The notes under the pieces: generated by a model
The model's input: the letters and a program-made list of their open reading frames with translations, nothing else
What the model was told of the DNA's origin: nothing
The model's database searches: none
Part shown: piece after piece, positions 8,511-17,878 of the stretch
How positions within the stretch are numbered: position 1 is the stretch's first letter
How the letters are laid out: every line of letters starts with the position of its first letter
DNA from: SpSt-539 sp964549445
Lineage (GTDB): Bacteria > Planctomycetota > Phycisphaerae > UBA1845 > UTPLA1
NCBI GenBank assembly: GCA_964549445.1
Contig: CAZJVS010000005.1
Span: 98,400-162,399 of the forward strand
Direction of reading: 5' to 3'
DNA length: 64,000 nt
Made by a program: the position numbers and the translations under genes

Positions 8511-11500
8511 ATGGTTACACGCACGATTTCACATGGCACTGCACTGCTGGCAATCCTGTTCGCCGCATCTGCAGTCCTGCCGGCCCGCGCGCAGACCTGG
8601 GACGGTGGCGGGACCGACAACAACTGGACCACGGCCAACAATTGGAACCCGAACGGTGCGCCGTTGAACAACGGTACGGCCAATGTCTCATTCGCCGGCG
8701 CCACGCGGCCGACGCCGACCGTGAACGCTCCGTATTCCGTCAACTCAATCACGTTTGTGTCGGGCGCGGCCAGTTTCACGATCGGCGGGACAGCACTGGG
8801 CACCGGCGCCGGAGGAATCATCAACAACGATGATTCTCTGCAATCCATCAGCACGTCGGATCTATTCGTGAGCGGCCCGCAGTCGTGGAATTCAGCCGCC
8901 GGTGCGTTAAGCGTGCTCGCGAACATTCAGGGAGACGGCCCGCTGACAGTCACCGGTTCGTTTGCAACAACACTCGGATCTGGGAGCTCGTTCATCAGCC
9001 TGACTGACGCGCTGGTGAAGAACGGCTCCGGGATTGCGTCGGTAGTCGGGACTCTCTCGGCGGCGGGCGGGTTGACGATCAACGCAGGAACGCTCCAGCT
9101 TGGCTCGTCGGATCGGCTGGCCGATACGCAGAACGTAACTGTCAGCGGCGGCACGCTCGATCTGCAGTCCAACTCCGACGCAATCAACCTACTGACGCTG
9201 ATCAGTGGATCGGTTTCGGGCACGGGCACGCTATCGGCCGCCGTTGCCCACGACGTTCGAAGTGGAACCATCTCCGCCAAGCTCGGTGGCTCGGCCGGGC
9301 TGTTTAAGAGCACAGCCGGGACGGTCAATTTGACTGCCAAGGGTTCTTACGCGGGCGAAACGCAGATTCAGGCCGGCACGCTCGCGCTGGGATCAAACGA
9401 AGTACTACCGAATACGAGCAACGTCTTAGTCAACGGCGGGACGCTGGATATCTCCACTCGCACAGAAACCATTAACTCGGTGGGGCTGGTGAGCGGCTCG
9501 ATCACAGGAACGACGGGAGCGCTCATCGGAACCGACTACACCGTTAGCAACGGCATGATCAGCGCGCGGCTCGTCGGAACGGCCGGTCTGACGAAGCAGA
9601 GCGCCGGAACGGTGACGCTGTCCGGCGCAAATCTGTATACCGGCTTGACCAGCGTGTTCGGTGGAACGTTGGCACTCGGCGCCAGCAACGTGCTGGACAA
9701 TTCGAGCAACCTGACGGTCAGTGGTGGAACTCTTGACCTGTCGACTTTCTCCGACTTCGTTGGCGCCGTGACGCTGACGAGCGGCTCGATCACCGGCACC
9801 GGAACACTTACGGGAAGCTCGTACAGCGTCGAAAGCGGCAGCGTGAGCGCGAAGCTCGGCGGCTCGGCGGCGCTCACGAAATCCGCCGCCGGCACCGTTA
9901 CGCTGAGCGCGGCAAATACGTACACCGGTCTGACCAGCGTGCTGGCCGGCACGCTCGCGCTCGGTGCCAGCAACGTGCTCGCCGATTCGGGCAACATCAC
10001 AGTCAGTGGCGGGACTCTAGCCCTCTCATCGTTTTCCGATACGGTGAACGCGGTAACGCTTACGGGTGGATCACTCACCGGAACAACGGGAACGTTGACC
10101 GGTAGCGCCTATAACGTCGAGAGCGGCTCGATCACTGCAAAGCTGGGAGGCACAGCCGACCTCACCAAAACCAGCGCCGGGACCGTAACGTTGAGTGGCG
10201 CGAACACATACACGGGCCTCACCAGCGTGCTGGCCGGCACGCTCGCGCTCGGTGCCAGCAACGTGCTCGCCGATTCGGGCAACATCACAGTCAGTGGCGG
10301 GACTCTAGCCCTCTCATCGTTTTCCGATACGGTGAACGCGGTAACGCTTACGGGTGGATCACTCACCGGAACAACGGGAACGTTGACCGGTAGCGCCTAT
10401 AACGTCGAGAGCGGCTCGATCACTGCAAAGCTGGGAGGCACAGCCGACCTCACCAAAACCAGCGCCGGGACCGTAACGTTGAGTGGCGCGAACACATACA
10501 CGGGCCTCACCAGCGTGCTGGCCGGCACGCTCGCGCTCGGTGCCAACAATGTCTTGGCGGACGCCACGAATCTGATCGTCAACGGCGGAACGGTTAATCT
10601 CGCTTCTTTTTCCGACACGGTTAACGCAGTCACGCTGGTCAGCGGCCTGATCACATTCGGAACGCTCACCGGCAGTGCATTCAATGTTGAGAGCGGTACG
10701 ATCTACGCCGACCTCAGCGGCAATGCGAGTCTCGTCAAGACCACACCGGGGTGGGTAGAGCTCAAGAGCGTCGCGAACACCTTCACCGGCGGAACCGACA
10801 TACATGCTGGAACGCTTTGGCTCAACGGAGGAATCGATCGCCTTCCAAACACGTCCAACTTGACGATCAGCGGTGGGAGCATTCTGGTTGGATCACCCAG
10901 CGAGTTCGTGGGAACCGTCACGCTGATCAGCGGTTCCATTGAACCATCGGCTCAAAACCTGATCGGTACTGCATACAATGTGCAGAGCGGAGTCATTCAT
11001 AGTTCGCTCGGAGGAGCGGCGCCACTGACGAAGACGACGGTCGGAACGGTTACCGTTGCCGGCTGGCTGTCGTATTCCGGCGCAACGAACGTAGTTGAGG
11101 GCACGCTCGCGCTCGGCGTCGACGGCAGATTGAACGGCGGCGGCCTCGTAACCGTAGCGCCGGGCGCGAACCTTGAAGGCTCCGGGCTCATCGCGGGGCC
11201 CGTGGTTAACAACGGCCGCATTGCTCCCGGTGCGTCGGCCGGTACGCTGTCCCTGTCCAACACGTTCACGCAAAATGCTGCCGCGTCGCTCGACATCGAG
11301 ATCGGCGGCATGTTGGTTGGCGCGCAACATGATCGACTGGCGATAACCGGGACGGCGACGCTGGCGGGGACGCTCAATGTGTCGCTCATCAACGGGTTTT
11401 CTCCTGAGGGCTCCCAGAGCTTCGTGCTACTCACCGCCGGTTCCATCAACGGCACGTTTGACACGGTTAATCTGCCGGCGCTGGCACCCTTCAAGTCGTG

Positions 11501-13235
11501 GCAACTCGAGTATTTACCGACCATGGTAGTCCTCCACCACAGTGATTGTGCGTCGGTGGACAGTGACGCGGACGGCATCGGCGACGGGTGCGACAATTGC
11601 TTAAACCTGGCCAACGCAGACCAGGCCGACGCCGACGCCGACCAGCGAGGAAACGTATGTGACCCGTGTCCGAACATTGCCGCCTGGGTCCAGACCAACC
11701 GGCTACTCGCATCGGATGCGGCCGTCGATGACTACTTCGGATCCGGACTCGCAACCGACGGGCAGACCACCCTGATCGGTGCGCCCGGCGACGACGGCGC
11801 TTTCACCGATTCCGGGGCCGTGTATGTGTTCGCTCGAAGTGGATCTGCCTGGACGCAACAGGCAAAGCTGGTTCCCCTGGACCCCGTGCAGTACGCTGTT
11901 TTCGGAGGCAGTATCGCCGTGAGCGGCGACACGGCGGTCATCGGAGCGCCAGGCTATACCGAGGGTGGAGTCGCGAACGCCGGAACTGCGTATGTGTTTG
12001 TTCAATCCGGTGGCGTCTGGAGCCAGCAGGCGCGGCTTACGATCAGTGATCCTCTAGAATTCCCGGCTAGTGTCGGCCTTAGCGTCGCGATCGACGGCGA
12101 CACGATTGTCTTGGGCGCGCCGAACGAAGACACCGCCCCATCCTTTCAGACCGGCGCCGCGTACGTCTTCACTCGCAACGGCGCCCTCTGGACACAGCAA
12201 GCGCGACTAACCCCCACTGAGATCTTCTCGGAGCGTTTTTTCGGGGCGGATGTGGCGATCCGCGGTGATATACTGCTCGTGGGGGCCCTGAGAGGAAATG
12301 CGGCGACCCCGGGGGCGGGTGGCGGTTCGGTGTATGTATTTCTCCGGAGTGGGACTACGTGGACGCAAGCGGCTGAGTTTGGTGCAGCGGACGCCACCGG
12401 CGCTCAGGACTTTTTCGGGTATTCCGTCGCGCTTGGCGATGGCGTTGCGGTGGTCGGCGCACCGAACGTCGATGATGTCGGGAGCAATTCCGGCGCGGCC
12501 TACATTTTCACTGGCGGCGGTGCCGTCTGGACCGAGCGGGCCAAGTTGACGCCAAGCGACACGGCAGCGAACGATCGCTTTGGCGCCAACGTGTCGATTC
12601 AGGGCAACACGGTCGTGGTCGGCAGCTACGCCTATACCGCACGACCACACTCTGCCTACGTCTTCAGCCGAGCCGGCGCAACCTGGTCTCAGCGGGCGGC
12701 CCTGCCTACGCCTGCAACGATTACCAGCGACAGCGCGTGGTACAGGGTCCGGCTGTTCGGCACCACGGCGTTTGTCGCCGCCAGTAGCGACGGCGAGGCC
12801 GCAGCACACGCGGGCGCAGTCACCGCCTTCCAACTCGATCCGGAGGTCCCGGATACAGATTCCGATGGAGCCGGTGACGCATGCGATAATTGTTTGGCAG
12901 TTGCTAATCCGGATCAGGCAGATGCGGATAGCGACGGTCGCGGGAACGGATGCGACAATTGTCCAAACGTTGCGAACGCGGATCAGGTCGACGCGGACAG
13001 TGACGGCCGTGGTGATGCGTGTGACACCTGCCCCGCTTGGCCCAATCCAAATCAGAACACCGGCGACCTGAACGGCGACACGTTCGTCACCACGACGGAC
13101 CTGCCCGACTTCGTCCAAGTGTTGACGGGGACTTTGACAAATCCCCTGCAACTTGAAGCGGCGGACGTAGACTGCGATGGCCTGCGGAATGCAGCCGATA
13201 TCCAAGCAATGATCGACCTGCTTCTCGCGCCGTAG
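8511..13235 (+). CDS. Giant secreted protein: autotransporter-associated repeats, TSP3, FG-GAP and dockerin-like end
   Basis: Starting at the ATG at 8511 gives a clean signal peptide (hydrophobic run, then LPARAQ) and 1574 residues. Residues about 90-930 are passenger-associated repeats with the pattern L.K...GTVTLSGANTYTG followed by G.LALG. Then come thrombospondin type 3 calcium repeats (DSDADGIGDGCDNC, near 1016), about six FG-GAP-like blades (FGSGLATDGQTTLIGAPG, YVFARSG; about 1055-1440), three more TSP3 units and a final dockerin-like GDLNGDTFVTTTDLPDFVQVL segment. There is no beta-barrel translocator at the C-terminus, so this is not a classical type V autotransporter. It probably forms a calcium-stabilised extracellular adhesin or matrix protein. 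A perfect 288-bp tandem duplication lies inside. The ribosome site before 8511 is weak. Confidence 0.82.
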   Translation: MVTRTISHGTALLAILFAASAVLPARAQTWDGGGTDNNWTTANNWNPNGAPLNNGTANVSFAGATRPTPTVNAPYSVNSITFVSGAASFTIGGTALGTGAGGIINNDDSLQSISTSDLFVSGPQSWNSAAGALSVLANIQGDGPLTVTGSFATTLGSGSSFISLTDALVKNGSGIASVVGTLSAAGGLTINAGTLQLGSSDRLADTQNVTVSGGTLDLQSNSDAINLLTLISGSVSGTGTLSAAVAHDVRSGTISAKLGGSAGLFKSTAGTVNLTAKGSYAGETQIQAGTLALGSNEVLPNTSNVLVNGGTLDISTRTETINSVGLVSGSITGTTGALIGTDYTVSNGMISARLVGTAGLTKQSAGTVTLSGANLYTGLTSVFGGTLALGASNVLDNSSNLTVSGGTLDLSTFSDFVGAVTLTSGSITGTGTLTGSSYSVESGSVSAKLGGSAALTKSAAGTVTLSAANTYTGLTSVLAGTLALGASNVLADSGNITVSGGTLALSSFSDTVNAVTLTGGSLTGTTGTLTGSAYNVESGSITAKLGGTADLTKTSAGTVTLSGANTYTGLTSVLAGTLALGASNVLADSGNITVSGGTLALSSFSDTVNAVTLTGGSLTGTTGTLTGSAYNVESGSITAKLGGTADLTKTSAGTVTLSGANTYTGLTSVLAGTLALGANNVLADATNLIVNGGTVNLASFSDTVNAVTLVSGLITFGTLTGSAFNVESGTIYADLSGNASLVKTTPGWVELKSVANTFTGGTDIHAGTLWLNGGIDRLPNTSNLTISGGSILVGSPSEFVGTVTLISGSIEPSAQNLIGTAYNVQSGVIHSSLGGAAPLTKTTVGTVTVAGWLSYSGATNVVEGTLALGVDGRLNGGGLVTVAPGANLEGSGLIAGPVVNNGRIAPGASAGTLSLSNTFTQNAAASLDIEIGGMLVGAQHDRLAITGTATLAGTLNVSLINGFSPEGSQSFVLLTAGSINGTFDTVNLPALAPFKSWQLEYLPTMVVLHHSDCASVDSDADGIGDGCDNCLNLANADQADADADQRGNVCDPCPNIAAWVQTNRLLASDAAVDDYFGSGLATDGQTTLIGAPGDDGAFTDSGAVYVFARSGSAWTQQAKLVPLDPVQYAVFGGSIAVSGDTAVIGAPGYTEGGVANAGTAYVFVQSGGVWSQQARLTISDPLEFPASVGLSVAIDGDTIVLGAPNEDTAPSFQTGAAYVFTRNGALWTQQARLTPTEIFSERFFGADVAIRGDILLVGALRGNAATPGAGGGSVYVFLRSGTTWTQAAEFGAADATGAQDFFGYSVALGDGVAVVGAPNVDDVGSNSGAAYIFTGGGAVWTERAKLTPSDTAANDRFGANVSIQGNTVVVGSYAYTARPHSAYVFSRAGATWSQRAALPTPATITSDSAWYRVRLFGTTAFVAASSDGEAAAHAGAVTAFQLDPEVPDTDSDGAGDACDNCLAVANPDQADADSDGRGNGCDNCPNVANADQVDADSDGRGDACDTCPAWPNPNQNTGDLNGDTFVTTTDLPDFVQVLTGTLTNPLQLEAADVDCDGLRNAADIQAMIDLLLAP
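9933..10508 (+). repeat. Perfect tandem duplication of a 288-bp unit
   Basis: Bases 9933-10220 and 10221-10508 appear identical throughout, and the first 39 bases or so of a third copy follow before divergence (10509-10547). Each unit encodes 96 residues, about one and a half passenger-associated repeats, and keeps the frame. Neighbouring repeats encode similar protein but differ at many bases, so this copy is recent or homogenised. Confidence 0.95.
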
Positions 13236-13616
13236 ATCAACGGCGGAATTCCGACCCCCGGACGTACCAAGCAGGACGCACGGTCAACGGACACACCCGC
13301 AACTTCATTTCCGATAGGCCCTTGGAGGCGGCGCCGCCACCGTCGCCGCCGTTTTCCACTGCCAAGCAGCGTCGGCCGCCAGCACCTATTGGACCCCCGG
13401 GCTTGCGACGCTATACTGCCTCGACGTTTGATTGATGAGGATGCACGGAATCAGCCGAGACTCTATTCCGATCCATTCGTCGATGCACGGAGGCATCCAG
13501 CGTTCAAATCGCGTCTAACCATCGAAATGAAAACGGGTTAACGCGAATCAATCGCGGGCGGGTTGGCTCGTCGGTCAATTGGAGTCGGAATCGGCTTTGA
13601 GGAAAAACGATTAGCC
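13236..13616. other. Intergenic stretch upstream of korA
   Basis: About 380 bases with no gene found. It should hold the terminator of the preceding secreted-protein gene and the korAB promoter, but I see no clear hairpin with a T-run. Confidence 0.5.
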
Positions 13617-15479
13617 ATGGACACGTTAGCAAAGCGCGCGGTTGGCCAGCAGGATGTTGAAGAAGTTTCCGTTCGATTCTGCGGCGACTCGGGCGACGGA
13701 ATGCAGCTCGTCGGTACGCAGTTTACCAACGCGTCCGCCGTCTTCGGCAACGACGTTGCGACCTTTCCTGACTTTCCCGCCGAAATCCGGGCCCCGGCCG
13801 GTTCGCTGGCCGGCGTCAGCGGTTTTCAGGTCAACTTCAGCAGCCACGACGTCCACACCCCGGGCGACCGCGTCAACGCGCTCATCGCGATGAATCCGGC
13901 CGCGCTGAAGACGAACATCCGCGACGTCGAAGTTGGCGGAATTGTCATCGTCAACGAAGACGCGTTCGACAAGTCCGACCTGACAAAGGCGGGATACACC
14001 GTCAACCCGCTCGATGACGGCTCACTCGGCAAGTATCAGCTCTATCGCGTCCCGATGGAGAAGCTCAACGCCGACGCCCTCAAGGACATCGCCGGGGAAA
14101 TCGGATCGAAGGCCGTCGGCCGCTGTAAGAACTTCTTCGCGCTTGGGATCGCGGCCTGGATCTACAACCGCCCCCTTCAGCCGACAATCGACTGGATCAC
14201 GAGCAAATTCGGCTCCAAGCCACAGGTGGCCGATGCAAACATCCGTGCCCTGAAGGCGGGTTACTACTACGGCGAAACCGCCGAGATGTTTCCGACGCGC
14301 TACAGCGTCGCCAAGGCCAAGCTCACACCCGGCCGCTACCGCAAGATCACAGGTAACGACGCACTCGCACTCGGCCTCGTAACCGCCGCCGAACTCGCGA
14401 CTACGCCGCTGCTCTACGCTTCGTACCCGATTACGCCCGCCAGCGATATTCTGCACATGCTCTCAGGCTACAAGCACTACGGCGTGCGAACGTTTCAAGC
14501 CGAGGATGAGATCGCCGCGATCACGGCGGCCATCGGCGCATCCTTCGCCGGCGTGATCGGCGCCACCGGTACCAGCGGTCCGGGCATGGCGCTCAAGGGT
14601 GAGGCGATGGGCCTCGCAGTCATGCTTGAGCTGCCGCTGATCATCGTGGATGTGCAGCGCGGCGGACCCAGTACGGGGCTGCCGACCAAGACCGAGCAGG
14701 CCGACCTGCTTCAAGCCGTCGTCGGCCGCAATGGCGAATGCCCGCTCTGCGTCATCGCCGCACGCTCGCCCGGCGACTGCTTCGACATGGCCATCTGGGC
14801 AGTCCGCATCGCCACCCAGTTCATGCTCCCGGTCATCCTTCTCTCCGACGGCTACATCGGCAACGGCGCGGAACCGTGGATCATCCCGGATCCGTCAAAA
14901 TTCAAGAAAATCGAAATCAAGCACCCGACAAAGTCGCAGGACGGCCACTTCAAGCCGTACGAGCGCGACGCGAACTTGTCGCGGCCTTGGGCTATTCCCG
15001 GCGTCGCCGGCCTCGAGCACCGCATCGGTGGTCTTGAGAAAGAAGACATCACCGGCAATATCAGCTACGACCCGCAGAATCACCAGCACATGATCAATTT
15101 GCGGGCGAAAAAGGTGGCTAACATTGCCAAGATACTCCCGCCGCTCGAGGTCGACGGACCGTCATCGGGCGATCTGCTCGTATTGGGCTGGGGTGGGACG
15201 TACGGTTCGATCTACAGCGCCGCCGAGCGCGCCCGAGCCATGGGCTACAACGTGTCGAACGCGCACCTGCAGTTCCTCAACCCGTTTCCGTCGAACCTCG
15301 GCGCGGTGCTGCGGAGCTTCAAGAAAGTGCTGATTCCCGAACTCAATGCCGGCCAGCTGCTGAAGCTTATCCGTGCCGAGTTCCTCATCGATGCGGTCGG
15401 ATTCAACAAGGTTCAGGGCAAGCCCTTCCTGATCGCCGAAATCGTCGAAAAGATCATCCAACTCTCGGAGAAGAGGTAA
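13617..15479 (+). CDS. korA: 2-oxoglutarate:ferredoxin oxidoreductase, fused gamma-alpha subunit
   Basis: The ATG at 13617 is preceded by GAGGA and fits the family start; the frame itself is open from 13563. The 620-residue product has the gamma domain first (SVRFCGDSGDGMQLVGTQF, residues about 18-200) and then the alpha domain of pyruvate/2-oxoacid:ferredoxin oxidoreductases, with SYPITPASDILH, an invariant acid in FQAEDEIAAI, GATGTSGPGMALKGEAMG and VQRGGPSTGLPTKTEQ. With KorB it oxidatively decarboxylates 2-oxoglutarate with CoA to succinyl-CoA and reduces ferredoxin, as part of a ferredoxin-linked TCA cycle; it can also run reductively. korB follows five bases after the stop, so they form an operon. 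A related 2-oxoacid as substrate cannot be excluded. Confidence 0.93.
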   Translation: MDTLAKRAVGQQDVEEVSVRFCGDSGDGMQLVGTQFTNASAVFGNDVATFPDFPAEIRAPAGSLAGVSGFQVNFSSHDVHTPGDRVNALIAMNPAALKTNIRDVEVGGIVIVNEDAFDKSDLTKAGYTVNPLDDGSLGKYQLYRVPMEKLNADALKDIAGEIGSKAVGRCKNFFALGIAAWIYNRPLQPTIDWITSKFGSKPQVADANIRALKAGYYYGETAEMFPTRYSVAKAKLTPGRYRKITGNDALALGLVTAAELATTPLLYASYPITPASDILHMLSGYKHYGVRTFQAEDEIAAITAAIGASFAGVIGATGTSGPGMALKGEAMGLAVMLELPLIIVDVQRGGPSTGLPTKTEQADLLQAVVGRNGECPLCVIAARSPGDCFDMAIWAVRIATQFMLPVILLSDGYIGNGAEPWIIPDPSKFKKIEIKHPTKSQDGHFKPYERDANLSRPWAIPGVAGLEHRIGGLEKEDITGNISYDPQNHQHMINLRAKKVANIAKILPPLEVDGPSSGDLLVLGWGGTYGSIYSAAERARAMGYNVSNAHLQFLNPFPSNLGAVLRSFKKVLIPELNAGQLLKLIRAEFLIDAVGFNKVQGKPFLIAEIVEKIIQLSEKR

Positions 15480-15484
15480 TCGTC

Positions 15485-16507
15485 ATGCATAGTCAGGGAA
15501 GTCTCCCGGTTCTCACCGCCAAGGATTTCACGACCGACCAGGACGTCCGCTGGTGCCCGGGTTGCGGCGACTACTCCATTCTGGCCCAGGTGAAAAAGGT
15601 CTTGCCGACACTCGGCATCCCCAAGGAGAAGTTCGTCTTCGTCTCGGGAATCGGCTGCTCCAGTCGTTTCCCGTACTACGTCGAGACCTATGGAATGCAT
15701 TCGATTCACGGCCGTGCACCGGCTGTTGCAACCGGAATCAAGGCCGCTCGGCCCGATCTCTCCGTTTGGGTCGCGACAGGCGACGGTGACGGCCTCTCAA
15801 TCGGCGGCAATCACTTGATCCACGCTATTCGCCGAAACGTCGACTTGAAGATTCTGCTCTTCAACAACCGCATCTACGGACTGACGAAGGGCCAGTACTC
15901 CCCCACGTCCGAGCTTGGAAAGAAGACGAAGTCCTCGCCCTTCGGCACCGTCGATCTTCCTCTCAATCCTATTACGCTCGCACTCGGCGCCGATGCGACG
16001 TTCGTCGCCCGATCGATCGACGCCGACCCCAAGCACATGGAATACATCCTCCAGCGCGCCGCCGCTCACAAGGGCTGCGCCTTCGTCGAGATCTACCAGA
16101 ACTGCAACGTCTTCAACGACGGCGCATTCGACTACGCCGCAGTCAAGGACACCCGGCCCGACAATGCGCTCTTCCTTGAGCACGGCAAGCCCATGATCTT
16201 TGGCAAGAACCGCAACAAGGGAATCCGCCTCAACGGCTTGGAGCCCGAAATTGTGGAACTCGGCAGCGGCATCACCGAAGACGACCTGCTGTTCCACGAC
16301 GAGAAAATGCGAGAACCGACCCTCGGCATGATGCTGGGCCGCATGTGCCATCCTGAGTTTCCGGAGCCGATGGGCGTCCTGCGCTGCGTCGAAAAGCCGA
16401 CGTTCGACGGTCTGCTGGACGATCAGGTCAACAAAGCTACGGCCAAGCTCGGTCGCGGTCGCCTCGCCGATCTGTACGATGACGGCGAAACGTGGGTCGT
16501 TCAGTAA
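15485..16507 (+). CDS. korB: 2-oxoglutarate:ferredoxin oxidoreductase, beta (thiamine diphosphate) subunit
   Basis: A 340-residue protein starting at an ATG with AGAGGT upstream, inside the end of korA. It has the C24-P-G-C27 motif in VRWCPGCGDY and the thiamine diphosphate/Mg site GDGDGLSIGGNH followed by LLFNNRIYGLTKGQYSPTS. These are the marks of the beta subunits of the korB/porB family, which hold the cofactor and the cluster ligands. It pairs with the upstream gamma-alpha subunit. Length is normal for KorB. Substrate assignment to 2-oxoglutarate rests on overall resemblance and on the two-gene arrangement. Confidence 0.93.
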   Translation: MHSQGSLPVLTAKDFTTDQDVRWCPGCGDYSILAQVKKVLPTLGIPKEKFVFVSGIGCSSRFPYYVETYGMHSIHGRAPAVATGIKAARPDLSVWVATGDGDGLSIGGNHLIHAIRRNVDLKILLFNNRIYGLTKGQYSPTSELGKKTKSSPFGTVDLPLNPITLALGADATFVARSIDADPKHMEYILQRAAAHKGCAFVEIYQNCNVFNDGAFDYAAVKDTRPDNALFLEHGKPMIFGKNRNKGIRLNGLEPEIVELGSGITEDDLLFHDEKMREPTLGMMLGRMCHPEFPEPMGVLRCVEKPTFDGLLDDQVNKATAKLGRGRLADLYDDGETWVVQ

Positions 16508-16585
16508 CACTGCGGATCGGTGCTCCCGTAGCTCGCCGTTGCGGCTGGCGTACAAATCGCCCGCGCGGTATGACGCGGCCCACGA

Positions 16586-17698
16586 ATGCTCGCTGTCGCC
16601 CCCTTACCGATTCAGGACGTTCTGCGAGATTACCTCTGGCCGTTCGGCATTGCCCTCATCGTGACGATGACGATCATGCCGGTCGTACGGTCGATCGCCG
16701 TCGCTGGCCAGATTTTTGACGTTCCCGATTCCGGATTGAAGCCGCATGAGCGGCCGATTCCCTATCTCGGCGGTGTGGGGATCTACATCGGCTGGGCCGC
16801 CGCCATCGCCTGGGCTGCTGCCGTCTTTCCACTCTCGCGACACATGCTCGTTCTTATCTTTGCCGCCGGCACGGTAATGATGCTGACCGGCCTGATCGAC
16901 GATATCCGCGATCTTCGGCCGCGGACCAAGCTGCTGTTTGAACTCGTCGCCGCCGGCTTGCTGCTTTGGTCGGGCGTCGGCGGCCACGTTGCGGAGATCT
17001 TCTTCTCCGCTGCTGGAATCGAGGCCCCCGAGTGGTTCGTCCGCACGGTTTCAGCGGCCATCACCGTTTTCATTCTTCTGGGTGCCGGCAATGCCACCAA
17101 CCTCATCGACGGCCTCGACGGACTTTGCACCGGGGTCATCGGGATCATCAGCGTCGGCTTCCTCGTCATCGCAACGCACCTCGCCGTTTGGCAGTCCAGT
17201 CGCACCTGCGACCCCGTTCGCATGACGCTCGCCGTCGCCCTCTTCGGCTCCTGCCTCGCATTCCTGCGTTACAACTTCAACCCCGCGCAGATGTTCATGG
17301 GCGACGCCGGCTCGCTTCTACTCGGCTTCAACGCCGCGACCATCATTCTCCTGTTCGCCGAGAAGGACAAGGCCCGCTGGTTCATCGGCGCGCTCATGGT
17401 TTTCGCCCTGCCGGTCTTCGACACCGCCCTTGCGATCCTTCGCCGCTGGCTGAACGGCCGTCCGCTGTTCATCGGCGACCGAAGCCACTTCTACGACCAA
17501 CTCCGGCAGCGAGGTTTCACCGTTCGGCAAACGGTGCTCATTTCGTACGCCCTGGCGTTCCTCTACGCCGCCGCCGGGTGCCTGGTCCTCTATGTGCGAG
17601 GTCGCTGGGCCGCCGTCGCCTTCCTGCTCGTCAGCGTTTTGTCACTCCTCGCGGTTGCGCGTTACGGCATGCTGCGGCGCGAACCACCCCAAGCGTGA
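16586..17698 (+). CDS. WecA/MraY-family prenyl-phosphate sugar-1-phosphate transferase
   Basis: A 370-residue polytopic membrane protein with roughly ten hydrophobic segments. It shows the family catalytic features: D105-D106 in TGLIDDIRDL, N172 with D175 and D178 in TNLIDGLDGL, FMGDAGSLLLGF, and a cytoplasmic RSHFYDQLRQRG loop. An RPIPYLGGVGIY segment near residue 56 is typical of the TagO/WecA branch rather than MraY. The enzyme moves a sugar-1-phosphate from a UDP-sugar to undecaprenyl phosphate, the first step of a surface polysaccharide or teichoic-type polymer. A second member of the family is encoded at 38396-39493. It lies 78 bases after korB and may be an independent unit. Confidence 0.88.
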   Translation: MLAVAPLPIQDVLRDYLWPFGIALIVTMTIMPVVRSIAVAGQIFDVPDSGLKPHERPIPYLGGVGIYIGWAAAIAWAAAVFPLSRHMLVLIFAAGTVMMLTGLIDDIRDLRPRTKLLFELVAAGLLLWSGVGGHVAEIFFSAAGIEAPEWFVRTVSAAITVFILLGAGNATNLIDGLDGLCTGVIGIISVGFLVIATHLAVWQSSRTCDPVRMTLAVALFGSCLAFLRYNFNPAQMFMGDAGSLLLGFNAATIILLFAEKDKARWFIGALMVFALPVFDTALAILRRWLNGRPLFIGDRSHFYDQLRQRGFTVRQTVLISYALAFLYAAAGCLVLYVRGRWAAVAFLLVSVLSLLAVARYGMLRREPPQA

Positions 17699-17878
17699 TT
17701 CGGGCCGGACAATTCGTCCTGGAGCCCGCCGATCGCCACAAAATCGGAGCGGCCCACAAACCCGTGTAGTGACAGTAGTTTAGACGCAACTTTGCCGCAC
17801 ATTCCCCTTGCGGCGGAACGCGATTATGGGTACACTGGGTGGTTGTGTGGACGTAGGGTCCGCACGCGGAAGGGAATT

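Noticed and set aside
9300..10750. Regular repeats that might be a CRISPR array
   Set aside because: Units are 288 bp, contiguous, without unique spacers, and encode passenger-type protein repeats in frame.
8511..13235. Classical type V autotransporter
   Set aside because: Passenger-type repeats are present but there is no C-terminal beta-barrel; the protein ends in TSP3 and dockerin-like modules.
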